Assembly (NCBI GenBank): GCA_964440525.1
Contig: CAYTTC010000006.1
Span: 10,786-74,785, forward strand
Direction of reading: 5' to 3'
Source of the DNA: DASWJZ01 sp964440525
Lineage (GTDB): Bacteria; Pseudomonadota; Alphaproteobacteria; Rhizobiales; Afifellaceae
DNA length: 64,000 nucleotides
The position numbers were made by a program, and so were the translations under genes. Below, piece after piece: positions 26,667 through 35,408 of this stretch (position 1 is the stretch's first letter; each line of letters starts with the position of its first letter). Under the pieces are notes generated by a model. It had not been told where the DNA came from, did no database searches, and was given only the letters and a program-made list of their open reading frames with translations.

Positions 26667-26896
26667 TCAAGTCAATCCTTTGGCCAATGTGTCGGAACTG
26701 ATCTTCTCGATGGGCGGAATTATGGTTACGCTCTCCGGAAGGGACAGCCACCCTCGCCCAGCTCTTCGAGGACGCGCTCCCGACTGTAGTCCCCTTCATG
26801 TTCCTGCGTTTCAGCCGGATGCACCAGCAAGACGAAGTATGCGCTGCTGCCGGCGACGTTCCGAATTGTATAGGTTAGCCAATCCAGCAGCGCCAT
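26667..26896 (-). pseudogene. Remnant of a capsule-synthesis (KpsS/Capsule_synth-like) gene
   Basis: From 26896 the minus strand reads MALLDWLTYTIRNVAGSS, FVLLVHPAETQEHEGDY and RVLEELGEGG, then, in another frame, LSLPESVTIIPPIEKISSDT. The order DWL-TIR / H-P-A-E / V-x-I-x-P-P-x-x-x-x-S matches the C-terminal part of capsular polysaccharide synthesis proteins that handle CMP-Kdo-type donors. The frameshift is near 26750, and upstream and downstream parts are missing. The call rests on a short stretch and is tentative. Confidence 0.4.
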
Positions 26897-26986
26897 CAAC
26901 AATCCTGTGCGGGCCCGCCACTTTCAATCCCGCCGGTGGGGCGCCATTCGGCTTTTCGCGGCCGAGGTTCTCTGCTAAGAGACACA

Positions 26987-27694
26987 ATGCGCTGTGCTGC
27001 CATCTATGCGGCCTTTGATCAGATTGCGAAGAGGCCCCGCGTCGTCGAAATTGGCTGCATGTTCAATGAGCATGAGGGCCTGTCGACGCTGATTCTCGCC
27101 AGAGCAGCGTCGAAATTCACAAGTATAGAATATGATGCTCAACATATCGAAGCTTCGCGAGAAATTCTTGCACGCCATCAAGCGGCACGAGTCGATTTTC
27201 GCTGCGGTCACAGCCTTGCCCTCCTACCGGAGGTGATCAAGGAAATGGGCAATGTAGATTTCTTCCTTCTCGACGGCGGTGCGCATCCCGAAGTGTGCCT
27301 TAGCGAGTTCGAAATGGCGCTTGATGCCCTTGCGGATGATGGCGTCATCTTAGTGGATGATGCTCAAGAGATAGCGCCGTCTCCCTCCTACAAACTCCCG
27401 CGTAAGTTTGGCAAAGCAACGCTCATCTATCCAATGTTGATTGCCGGTCAATATCTGGCAGAGCGCTCTAAATATATTAATGCGAACGAAACAGTAGACG
27501 GCCCGAACGCGGAGCCCGCATCCCAATCTCTGGCTGGGCTCGATCCACGCGGGCGCGATTTTCGGCTATTTGGCGAACGGCACAAGATGCTTGTTTTCGG
27601 CCCGCCAGCGGCTGTGCAAGCAATTTCGACGATAGCGACTCCATCAACTAGAATCGGCCCGCTTGCGCGTCTTCGCAACCGGATTGGGTTCTAG
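26987..27694 (+). CDS. Class I SAM-dependent methyltransferase-like protein
   Basis: The protein of 235 residues (ATG 26987; the frame is open to 26936) has VVEIGCMFNEHEGLSTLILA as motif I, FTSIEYDAQHIEASREIL and NVDFFLLDGGAHPEVCLSEF with the acidic motif, then ADDGVILVDDAQE. This is the Methyltransf_24-like arrangement seen in other genes of this locus. The N-terminus is short and begins directly at the SAM-binding fold, so the gene may have lost its 5' end to the debris upstream. Confidence 0.7.
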   Translation: MRCAAIYAAFDQIAKRPRVVEIGCMFNEHEGLSTLILARAASKFTSIEYDAQHIEASREILARHQAARVDFRCGHSLALLPEVIKEMGNVDFFLLDGGAHPEVCLSEFEMALDALADDGVILVDDAQEIAPSPSYKLPRKFGKATLIYPMLIAGQYLAERSKYINANETVDGPNAEPASQSLAGLDPRGRDFRLFGERHKMLVFGPPAAVQAISTIATPSTRIGPLARLRNRIGF

Positions 27695-27898
27695 AAATTC
27701 TCTCGACCTTTCTCTTTCCCATGTGACGACCGGGATTCATATTGGCGACCGCCAGCATCGTTGCCGTTCACGGGCAGCTGAATGCCGGCGATGTCCAGCC
27801 GCAATTCCGCTGGCCCTCTCTCGCGGTAGTTGCCCTGCCGGCATAGTGGGCGTTTCCGCCTAGCACCACCTGATGCCCGCATGGATAGGGTCCGAACA

Positions 27899-28699
27899 TC
27901 AGGTCAGCGGACGGTAGATTTCATGCACCTGTTCGGCCCTGACTTTGCTGTCGACGCAGTCGTAGCGGTGATTGAGCATGAATTTGCGCAGTGCTTCTGG
28001 CGATGAATTGAATTGCGGCAGAAATTGCGGGTGAACTTCTACAAAGATCGCCTTTGGCCGTTTAGTGAACCCGCCCGCCAGCAACCGACGGGCGCCGCAA
28101 AGAACGAGCATTTCTGCTCCTTCGACGTCAACCTTGATTACATCTGGGGGGCTCAGTTTCTGTTCTGCGATCAGATCGTCAATGGTCTCTGTGTTAATCG
28201 TTATCTTTCCCTTCGGTGCGTTGGCGCGGCCGGGCTGTTCTCGCAGGGTCGGTGACGCGCCTGCGGAACCATCAGTATGAAGTGTTGCCTCGCCACGCTT
28301 GTCGCTCAAGGCGGACTGAAGAAGCCAGACGTTCTTGAAGCCGTTGATGGCGACGTTGCGACGTAGGCGCACCATGTTTTCTGGGTCTGGTTCGAAGGAA
28401 CAGACAAGGCCCTGCGAAGCGACAGCGGCGCAATGCACGGTCACGAGGCCAACGTTCGAGCCAATGTCATAGACGACGTCGGTTGGCGCGATAGAGGCCA
28501 GGAGATTTGAAAGCATCTCGGATTCTTGGCCGTGATCCTGTACGCGCCATCGTTCGGTGTTGTTGTTTGCTTCGAAGTGCAGCTTCTGCTCGCCGAGCGT
28601 TAGTGTGATTTTGGCTGGGTATTTTGGCGCCGGCGGAAAGATCGCTCGCTTGATGGGGCGCAAGCGATCCTTAAGAAAACTCGGGATTCGCGAGTTCAT
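27899..28699 (-). CDS. FkbM family methyltransferase
   Basis: 266 residues: VVYDIGSNVGLVTVHCAAV (motif I), CSFEPDPENMVRLRRNVAIN, TIDDLIAEQKLSPPDVIKVD and VDVEGAEMLVLCGARRLL. It follows the DUF115 gene by 45 bases on the same strand. The interval 27695-27898 before its stop, between this gene and the plus-strand methyltransferase, shows no gene. Substrate unknown; sugar O-methylation is the likely role in this setting. Confidence 0.9.
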   Translation of the reverse strand: MNSRIPSFLKDRLRPIKRAIFPPAPKYPAKITLTLGEQKLHFEANNNTERWRVQDHGQESEMLSNLLASIAPTDVVYDIGSNVGLVTVHCAAVASQGLVCSFEPDPENMVRLRRNVAINGFKNVWLLQSALSDKRGEATLHTDGSAGASPTLREQPGRANAPKGKITINTETIDDLIAEQKLSPPDVIKVDVEGAEMLVLCGARRLLAGGFTKRPKAIFVEVHPQFLPQFNSSPEALRKFMLNHRYDCVDSKVRAEQVHEIYRPLT

Positions 28700-28744
28700 G
28701 GAACAATCCTCCGCTCAGAGCGATGCCGACGATCTCGGCCCTCT

Positions 28745-29638
28745 TTACGTCCGCACCTCGAACAGCGAATCAAATTCGACACGCTCAAACACCTCGAGCT
28801 TACCGCCCGCGGTCGCATTGAAAATCTGGATACCGCGGGAAGCCAACACGTCCTTTGCGAGCCGATACGAGTCCTCCATCCGGTCAACCCTTGGGTCATG
28901 CCAGCGGTAGCCGGGACCGAAATACCTGGGATCGAAGTGATTCTGATCGCGCGTTGCCGACGTGATGACGACCCCGTCGACCTCATCGTGAGCACTCGGT
29001 GGCGCGTAGTCATGATCGAAGCCGATAAGATAGATCTGCGACGCCCCCAGAAAGGCGGCAAGCTGCAAATTCAGAAACGTTACCGTACCTCCCCAATATA
29101 CGGCCCTGGTGCAATTCTCGCTGAACCTCGGAGGCGCCTTGCTGTTCCTTATGAAGTTCACGTAGACGGTGTTCCTATCCGCAGGAATGTATCGGCGGAC
29201 GTCCTCAGGAAAGATCTTCCACATCCCCTGTAGCGCGCTTGCCTCCTTGGCCCGATCCTCGGCGACCAAGCAATCTTCAATGGTATAGTATGTGGGCCTG
29301 TAACTCTTCTCCTTGAAGAGCAGGAACACCGCATTTGACGCGATGCTGACCTCGTCGCTGAGTTTATCGACGTCGGTCTTAAGCAGACTCGGTCCATTCC
29401 CAAGGATAAAGATCCGCTTGCCCACCTCCCGATTCCGGAGGGCCGACAGCCTGCGCTCGTTTTCCCGGATCGGAAGTCCGACCCCGGAACACATCCATAA
29501 AGACTCCGACGCCAGATGCTTCGCGCCTCTCCAATTGCGGCGAAGGCGGTTTGCGATCCTGCCCCTCGCAAAGGAAAGAGCGGATGCCTGCGGCGTCGCC
29601 AGGCGATCGTTCTCGATATCCGCGTCTCTCAGCGCCAC
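28745..29638 (-). CDS. DUF115 / MptE-like protein of polysaccharide loci
   Basis: 297 residues with FILGNGPSLLKTDVDKLSDE, SNAVFLLFKEKSYRPTYYTI, YWGGTVTFLNLQLAAFLGAS and QIYLIGFDHDYAPP. This G-N-G-P-S-L and L-I-G-x-D pattern is the DUF115 (6-hydroxymethylpterin diphosphokinase MptE-like) fold. In surface-polysaccharide loci such proteins are thought to transfer sugars or modify glycans, but this is not established here. It lies between the Wzt gene and an FkbM gene. Its 3' end is duplicated at 26293-26379. Confidence 0.8.
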   Translation of the reverse strand: MALRDADIENDRLATPQASALSFARGRIANRLRRNWRGAKHLASESLWMCSGVGLPIRENERRLSALRNREVGKRIFILGNGPSLLKTDVDKLSDEVSIASNAVFLLFKEKSYRPTYYTIEDCLVAEDRAKEASALQGMWKIFPEDVRRYIPADRNTVYVNFIRNSKAPPRFSENCTRAVYWGGTVTFLNLQLAAFLGASQIYLIGFDHDYAPPSAHDEVDGVVITSATRDQNHFDPRYFGPGYRWHDPRVDRMEDSYRLAKDVLASRGIQIFNATAGGKLEVFERVEFDSLFEVRT

Positions 29639-29669
29639 GATGTTCTACCTCGACCCAACGCGCTTACCG

Positions 29670-30854
29670 TCAATCGCCGGTCCGAACGGACGCCGGCAAG
29701 CGGGTGGCAGCGAACCCGTTTGGGCTGGAATGCACATGCACCCCGGCCTCTTGGTAGGACCAGAGCAGAGTCGTTGCACGCCCGGGGGATTGAACTGTGA
29801 GCCCGAGGCGGTAATAGCCAGCCGCCAGCGGCACATTTTGGAGCCAGACGGTGGCGCGGTTTGGCCCAGGCTCAAATCGTAGAGGGGTATCGGCTTCGGC
29901 AAAAAAACTGGCGGCCATCGCGCCGGCCTGGTCGTAGAAGATGCCGTAAAACTTCGGTTCTATAACCGCTTCACTGCACTCCACTTCAATAAGCAAGCTC
30001 AACGGTGCACCCCATCGGATCGTTTCATTGGCTAAAGTTATACTGCCACTTTTGACAGCGCCTGCAACAGAGGTGAAGGATTTGCCTTTAGCTGTAGGGT
30101 TTTTGTTCTCGTTTTCGTATACTGTAATCCCCTGCTCAGGCGATCCGAGAAATTTGGAGCACCCCTTGGAAAGAACCTGCACTGAATTGCACATGCGAGC
30201 TACTTGATCCATGGAGTGCGAGACAAATATAACCGCCGATTGCTTCTGGATATCGCCTATTCTGTTATAGCACTTTGCTCTAAATGCTGCGTCTCCCACC
30301 GCCAATACCTCATCAAGCAGAAGCACATCGGGCTCCAGCGCCGTCGCCACCGCAAAACCCAGCCGCACCTGCATCCCGGAGCTGTAACTTTGCACAGGGG
30401 AATCGATGAACTCGGCGATCTCGGCGAAGTCCACGATCTCGTCGAACTTCCGATCGATCTCCTTTTTCGAAAGGCCGAGAACGGATCCGTTGACGTAGAC
30501 GTTCTCGCGGCCGGTCAGGATCGGATTGAAGCCGGCGCCGAGAGCGATCAACGCGCCAACGCGCCCGCGCATCTCGATCCTTCCTTTGTCCGGTTTGATT
30601 AAGCCGTTCAGCATCTTGAGAAGCGTCGTCTTGCCGGCGCCGTTGCGGCCGATGAGCCCGAGGCACTCGCCGCGGCGTACCTCGAACGAAACGTCGTCGA
30701 CCGCCCAGAACTCGTCCTTGCGCAGCTTCAGCGACCCGCCGCGGCGGGCGACCAGATCGGCTCCGCTGTCGCGCACGCCGTACCAGAGCGATCGGGTGAG
30801 GCTGCGGCAGAACTTCTTCGAGACGCCGTCGGCCCTGATCAGGACATCGCTCAC
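29670..30854 (-). CDS. Wzt: ABC polysaccharide exporter ATPase with C-terminal sugar-binding-type domain
   Basis: The GTG at 30854 is 10 bases after the permease stop, with GGGAG upstream; the frame itself is open to 30944. The ATPase has Walker A GLIGRNGAGKTTLLKML, the signature YSSGMQVRLGFAVA, Walker B DVLLLDEVLAVGD and a switch His in VSHSMDQVARM. After about residue 245 comes a beta-rich C-terminal domain (ITLANETIRWGAPLSLLIEV to YYRLGLTVQSPG), as in Wzt proteins that recognise the capped end of the finished polymer. A methyl cap is a known signal for such domains in some O-antigens, which fits the many methyltransferases here. Confidence 0.92.
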   Translation of the reverse strand: MSDVLIRADGVSKKFCRSLTRSLWYGVRDSGADLVARRGGSLKLRKDEFWAVDDVSFEVRRGECLGLIGRNGAGKTTLLKMLNGLIKPDKGRIEMRGRVGALIALGAGFNPILTGRENVYVNGSVLGLSKKEIDRKFDEIVDFAEIAEFIDSPVQSYSSGMQVRLGFAVATALEPDVLLLDEVLAVGDAAFRAKCYNRIGDIQKQSAVIFVSHSMDQVARMCNSVQVLSKGCSKFLGSPEQGITVYENENKNPTAKGKSFTSVAGAVKSGSITLANETIRWGAPLSLLIEVECSEAVIEPKFYGIFYDQAGAMAASFFAEADTPLRFEPGPNRATVWLQNVPLAAGYYRLGLTVQSPGRATTLLWSYQEAGVHVHSSPNGFAATRLPASVRTGD

Positions 30855-30864
30855 TGGCCGCTCC

Positions 30865-31716
30865 CTAATTGCCCATCCGCGCGATGAGATGCGGCAGCAC
30901 CACGCGATAGGCGACCCAGCACCCGAACAAGAGAACCGCCGCAACCGCTAGCGTCACGAAGAAGGGACCGGCCTGCGGGCCCCCACCCACCGTCAGCCAG
31001 TCGCGCGTCGTCGTGACCAGCGGCGTGAGCGGGTTCAGGGCGGCGAGCGTCGCCGCTGCGCCCGATGTCGGCGTCGGATAGAGCACCGGCGTCAGGAACA
31101 TGAGAAAAGTGGTGATGATCGGCAGGCTTTGCTGGACGTCGGTGTAGAGGAGCCCGACGGGCGTGACGAAGAGTCCGAGCGTGAGGCCGACGAGGACCAG
31201 CCCAAGCAGCCCGACGGGAAAGAGCACCGCCGTTGGCGGCGGCACGATCTGGTACCAGGCGAAGACCGCCACCAGCAGGATGAGCCGGATCAGGAGATTG
31301 AGGACGACCTGCGCCAGGCCGGCGAGGAGAATGGCTTCCTTGGGGAAATTCACCCGCGTCAGCATCGATCGCGAAGCGGTGACCGCTTTCAGCGGGCTGT
31401 TCAGAGCGTCGACGAAGACCTGCCAGATGATCGTACCCGTGATCGCGTAGGCGCCATAGGGGATCGGCGTCTCGTTTACCCTCACAACGCCCTGCGAATT
31501 TAAGAAGATGAACGGCAGCGCCGCCGCCAGTGGCGGAACGAACACCCAGAAATAGCCAAATAGGGTCTGCCGGTATTGCGCGCTGAAGTCCCGCAGGAAG
31601 AGCCGCCACGCGAGCTCGCGCGAAGCGAACAGGTCCTTGAACATCGATCGAAGAAACTTGCCGGGATGGCGCAGCGGCGATTCCGGCGTGTAGATGGTCA
31701 GGGGAAGATCAGACAT
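30865..31716 (-). CDS. Wzm: ABC polysaccharide exporter permease
   Basis: 283 residues of the ABC-2 polysaccharide export type: FASRELAWRLFLRDFSAQYR at the membrane entry, FLNSQGVVRV, GTIIWQVFVDAL and six hydrophobic segments. It pairs with the Wzt gene directly downstream. Together they would export a completed lipid-linked polysaccharide across the inner membrane, a route different from Wzx/Wzy. Confidence 0.92.
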   Translation of the reverse strand: MSDLPLTIYTPESPLRHPGKFLRSMFKDLFASRELAWRLFLRDFSAQYRQTLFGYFWVFVPPLAAALPFIFLNSQGVVRVNETPIPYGAYAITGTIIWQVFVDALNSPLKAVTASRSMLTRVNFPKEAILLAGLAQVVLNLLIRLILLVAVFAWYQIVPPPTAVLFPVGLLGLVLVGLTLGLFVTPVGLLYTDVQQSLPIITTFLMFLTPVLYPTPTSGAAATLAALNPLTPLVTTTRDWLTVGGGPQAGPFFVTLAVAAVLLFGCWVAYRVVLPHLIARMGN

Positions 31717-32063
31717 TTGCGCAGGTAGCTCCCTACGTACCCATTAAGATACGGCAAGCGATCTCGCCAAAACCCATTGGCGAAAGCGGGATTCGTCCGC
31801 TTGACGTCAATATGGGTGTGTATTGGGCGTGTGCCCCGCGCACTTATTATCAGGTTTGCCCTAAATCTGTCATTGTATGCGAAGAGATTCTTGTCGCCGA
31901 AAATGGCTTTCCAAAGGCCAGCAAGAAACTGGCCAGAACGCCGATGGGAACCGACGCCGAACTTGACGTCGGCGCTAATGCCGTTCGGCAATAAGGCCGG
32001 CTCAGACGAGACCGGCGACAGCTGCGGTTCAACGTGCATTTCGCGGCGCGTCCGCCGCGTCAT
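31698..32063 (-). CDS. Hypothetical frame overlapping glycosyltransferase stop
   Basis: A 121-codon frame starts in an ATGA overlap with the glycosyltransferase stop and ends 19 bases inside the permease gene. The translation has no family I recognise and no signal or membrane segment. The spacing argues for a real coupled gene; the ordinary composition and lack of motifs argue for chance or debris. Confidence 0.28.
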   Translation of the reverse strand: MTRRTRREMHVEPQLSPVSSEPALLPNGISADVKFGVGSHRRSGQFLAGLWKAIFGDKNLFAYNDRFRANLIISARGTRPIHTHIDVKRTNPAFANGFWRDRLPYLNGYVGSYLRKCLIFP

Positions 32064-33262
32064 TCAACGTCGCCATGCGCGACCAGCTGAAGCACGTCGC
32101 GAAGAGCGCTGCGCTGTTCTTCGTTCCAAGCAATGGCGTCGGCGAATGCCATCTCACCCACGTCCCGGTGCAAACCGCCGTCTGCCAGAATCTCGAGAAC
32201 GGCCGCGGCGAAAGCGTGAGGATTCCGATCAGGCACGGTGCGTACGCCGCGACGAAATCTCGGTGCGAGACCCCGCGCTCCCTTTTCGGTGCTCACGGTT
32301 GGCACACCACAGGCCATGGCGTCGAGGACCTTGATGTTAATCCCCGTGCCAAGCACCATCGGATTGAGTGAAAGCGGAGCGCGCGCATAGAGGTCGGCCA
32401 CATGATCCACAAATCCGCAGGATTCCACGCTCTCTGTGCTTTGGATTTTGCCCGAGATGAGGCCCGCCACGAACAGCTTGAAATCTGGCCGTTGATTCAA
32501 TACCAGCGGCATGACTTCGCGCGTCAGGAACTCGAGCGCAGCGAGGTTGACCGCATTGACTGCGCCGATGAACGCCGCCGCCGAAACATTTGGGAGGTCA
32601 ATACGGCGCGAAAGGTCTAGGAAGTGACTGACAGTATGCACGCGCGCTCCGTCTGCCCCCAGACGCCGGCGGAACCCTTCTGCCTCTTCATCCTGGATGG
32701 CGATCACCACATCGGCACGTCGGAAACCGGCCTCTTCTTCTTCCGGTGTCGTGGCGTACCACGAGGGTCTCTTTCCGACCTCCAGGAAGTTCTGATGTCG
32801 ATCACCGAAGGCGTCATGTGTGTCGAGCACACGAAGGGTGCTGTCGGCGGCAAACGCCCCGAAAGCTTTCGACATAAAGACGTACTCCACGAAGACCGCA
32901 TCGAACCTCTGTCGATCATGCAAAGAGCTCAGTTGTTCAGTTGCGGCAGGATCGTAACGGTGGTCGAGGGGAACGCGATGTCCGGCTTCGTGATTCACCA
33001 AGCGGAGCACCTTTCGAAGGCCCCGAGCAATGATCGTTTCAAGTTCACGCGGGCTGCGAATTTCGATATCGTGGAATTTCCCGCCCCCGAGCTGCGACTC
33101 AAGTTCGAGGACATGGTCTGCGGGCAGCTTGGTCGAGTTAAGATAAGCGTAGTGGACTTCGTGCCCCCATGCTACCAGCTCGCGGATCATATTGAGGATG
33201 CGAGCCCGATTGCCGGCATTGCACGGCAACGGATTCAAATGAGCAACGAAGAGAATCTTCAT
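32060..33262 (-). CDS. GT4-like glycosyltransferase
   Basis: From ATG 33262 (MKILFVAHLNPLPCNAGNR) the protein has 400 residues; the frame is open further upstream but the GT-B start with its G-N-R loop is clear. Later motifs are LRVLDTHDAFGDRHQNFLEV, AFIGAVNAVNLAALEFLTRE and NPMVLGTGINIKVLDAMACG, the donor-side segment seen in sugar transferases of the PTH1/TuaH-like group of GT4. It acts with the ABC exporter genes located downstream on the same strand. Confidence 0.87.
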   Translation of the reverse strand: MKILFVAHLNPLPCNAGNRARILNMIRELVAWGHEVHYAYLNSTKLPADHVLELESQLGGGKFHDIEIRSPRELETIIARGLRKVLRLVNHEAGHRVPLDHRYDPAATEQLSSLHDRQRFDAVFVEYVFMSKAFGAFAADSTLRVLDTHDAFGDRHQNFLEVGKRPSWYATTPEEEEAGFRRADVVIAIQDEEAEGFRRRLGADGARVHTVSHFLDLSRRIDLPNVSAAAFIGAVNAVNLAALEFLTREVMPLVLNQRPDFKLFVAGLISGKIQSTESVESCGFVDHVADLYARAPLSLNPMVLGTGINIKVLDAMACGVPTVSTEKGARGLAPRFRRGVRTVPDRNPHAFAAAVLEILADGGLHRDVGEMAFADAIAWNEEQRSALRDVLQLVAHGDVE

Positions 33263-33503
33263 TGTAGGGTACTGTCTCAGTTCCTTGATGCCGTCAAACA
33301 GAGACCCATGGGCACCCGGTGGATCTCGCGCTCGGTGAGGCGAGCAAACCAGACAATGAATCGCCTGCAATCGCCTTTATCATCTGTCCAGGACGGCTGA
33401 CGTAAAGTCAGGGTGCGAATTTCTAGGCAAGCGTCCGAATCCGGACGATGTTCCAACTTGATGCCTTGCGCACTCGGAAACCTCGTACACCGTGAAGCCA
33501 AAT

Positions 33504-34556
33504 TTAGTGCGCGCCTAATCGCCTATAGAAAGCGATTGTCGCCAAGCTGATTTGGGTCCAGGAGCGGCTTGCGCGAAATACTTCCATCCGGGGGGCTTCT
33601 CCGTCCGCGCTTCTGCCCAACGCGGCCACTAATTTCTCACCCGTCAAGTTTCCAGCAAAGGTTTGCACCCATTCGGGACCGAGCTCGCGTTGCAGTTCCT
33701 GAAAGACCGGGGCATCGCTTGCAAGGATCCGGCCCCGGTTCTCTAGAATGAGAAGAGCAAGTCCTGAATTCCAACTCGCCCGATAGGGGAGGACGATCAG
33801 GTCGCATGCGCGGATTGCATCGACAAATGTCGCATTGTCGAGCCGCTCGTCACGGAACACGACTGAGTGGCCCTCAGTAGCAAGAGCACAGAGGCTCGCC
33901 CGGACAGCGGCGCCGTACTCCGCGTCGAGGAACACGCCCGCGACGAAGAGCGTAGCCCGCCTGGGAATGGTCTCCGCAAATGCTGCGAGCAAGAGATCGA
34001 GTCCTTTGTAATGCCGGATGTCACCGAGAAAACCGATGACGGGGCCATCGCGGGGCAATCCGAACAGCGCCCGCGACTGGTTTGGCGTTTTTCCGCTGCG
34101 ATCGCCATAAAGGCCATGGGGAATGATCGCGTATGGCCTGGCTTTGAGCGCCGGAATTTGCTCATAGGCGGCTGTGCGCGATGACGCGGTTAGAAAAATG
34201 ACCCCGTGCACGAGCCGCGCGACAAACCACATGAGGACGCGCTCCAAGACGGGGTGACTGTGATCGTGATCGTGCACATTGTGCACCGTCCACACGATCC
34301 GTGCGCCCTTGAGCCTTTGAATCGAGAGACGGGTAATGAGGAGAAGGACGCCCTTTATCGTTCGCGCGGAGTTCTGGGGCCAATGGATATGGAACACATC
34401 CCACCGGCCGACCACACGAAAGATATCCCATCGGCGAAACCTCTCACCGTTGAGGTCCACGACTTCGCATCCCTGGGCAGCGAGGGCCTCTGACAGAAGA
34501 AAATTGAACGGGTTCGTCATACGATTCCGCCGAGCCGGGGACGCAAGGATCTTCAT
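33504..34556 (-). CDS. GT-B glycosyltransferase (GT4-like, GumK/mannosyltransferase type)
   Basis: About 350 residues from ATG 34556. Motifs: NPFNFLLSEALAAQGCEVVD, WDVFHIHWPQNSARTIKG, ARIVWTVHNVHDHDHSHPV, IPHGLYGDRS and GPVIGFLGDIRHYKGLDLLL, then IRACDLIVLPYRASWNSGLA, which is the usual donor site of beta-glucosyl/mannosyl GT4-like enzymes in EPS loci. It lies 241 bases upstream of the next minus-strand glycosyltransferase. Confidence 0.87.
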   Translation of the reverse strand: MKILASPARRNRMTNPFNFLLSEALAAQGCEVVDLNGERFRRWDIFRVVGRWDVFHIHWPQNSARTIKGVLLLITRLSIQRLKGARIVWTVHNVHDHDHSHPVLERVLMWFVARLVHGVIFLTASSRTAAYEQIPALKARPYAIIPHGLYGDRSGKTPNQSRALFGLPRDGPVIGFLGDIRHYKGLDLLLAAFAETIPRRATLFVAGVFLDAEYGAAVRASLCALATEGHSVVFRDERLDNATFVDAIRACDLIVLPYRASWNSGLALLILENRGRILASDAPVFQELQRELGPEWVQTFAGNLTGEKLVAALGRSADGEAPRMEVFRASRSWTQISLATIAFYRRLGAH

Positions 34557-35408
34557 TCGGGCTTGCCTAGATTGCGACAAGGGTTGGGCATTACGGTTCC
34601 GATCGGCTCCACGGCAAATGAGTCCGGTATCCTGTCAACCTCTCGTCCGTCAGTGTTTGTTTTAGCTGTAAGAGGCAGTCGATCATGAGCTGTAGGAGGC
34701 GGTCGATGATGTCGTCAATCTCACGTGCTGTCGCGCGTCGTCGAATGCAGCACTCTTGACTTGCACACGCCTCCTCGGAGCGAACCTCCGGGCGGCCGTG
34801 CCTCGGTGGAGTCTGATCATGGAAGCGAGGGCGCTGCGTTCCACGGCCGTGTCTGCGATCAACCGAAGCGCCCGCCAAAGGAAAATTAGAGTGATTGCGG
34901 CGATGAATGATCGCGCAATGACCTCGGGGACGTGATCGGCAAACCGGCGATCCGCGGATTGAAGCTAAGTGTGCAAAGCAATGTCCCGGCTACATTCGCT
35001 GATCCCTTCGACGACGATTGAAGAGTGCCTTCCGAATTCATCACATGGTATCGGCGGCACTAATGATCTTGAACACCAGAGGCTCCTTCAACAGGGAGTG
35101 ACAAAAGATCATGGTGGATCGTCCTTCTCTTCAGCGAATTCGCCTCACGAACCGGGACTACCTCTCAGGAAGGGCCGGGAACCGTGACATCTACTTAAGC
35201 GTCTCTTCAACTGGGAGGTTCTCGATTATGCGCTGCGGTTAACCAGCCCACACGTGTATCGCCTGGAATCTTCCGAGGGTTTTTCGGCTCGTTAAAGCCG
35301 TTGTGGTATGTCACTTTGCTAACTCTCACATATCTGCCGGTGTCTCCGCTGAAGTTATTACGACGTGGCCTTTTCCGGAGTGGCACCCTTGTTTGGAAGA
35401 ATGCATAG
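34557..35408. other. 850-base region without supported genes
   Basis: Open frames on both strands have no recognisable product. The region holds a 24-bp imperfect tandem duplication (34664-34711). It probably contains the divergent promoters for the glycosyltransferases on either side and some gene debris. Confidence 0.45.
34664..34711. repeat. 24-bp imperfect tandem duplication
   Basis: Two adjacent 24-base units beginning AGCTGTA(A/G)GAGGC differ at three positions by eye. They lie in non-coding sequence. Confidence 0.7.

Noticed and set aside
35030..35190. Possible transposase-like frame
   Set aside because: Short and without DDE or HTH motifs; kept as non-coding.
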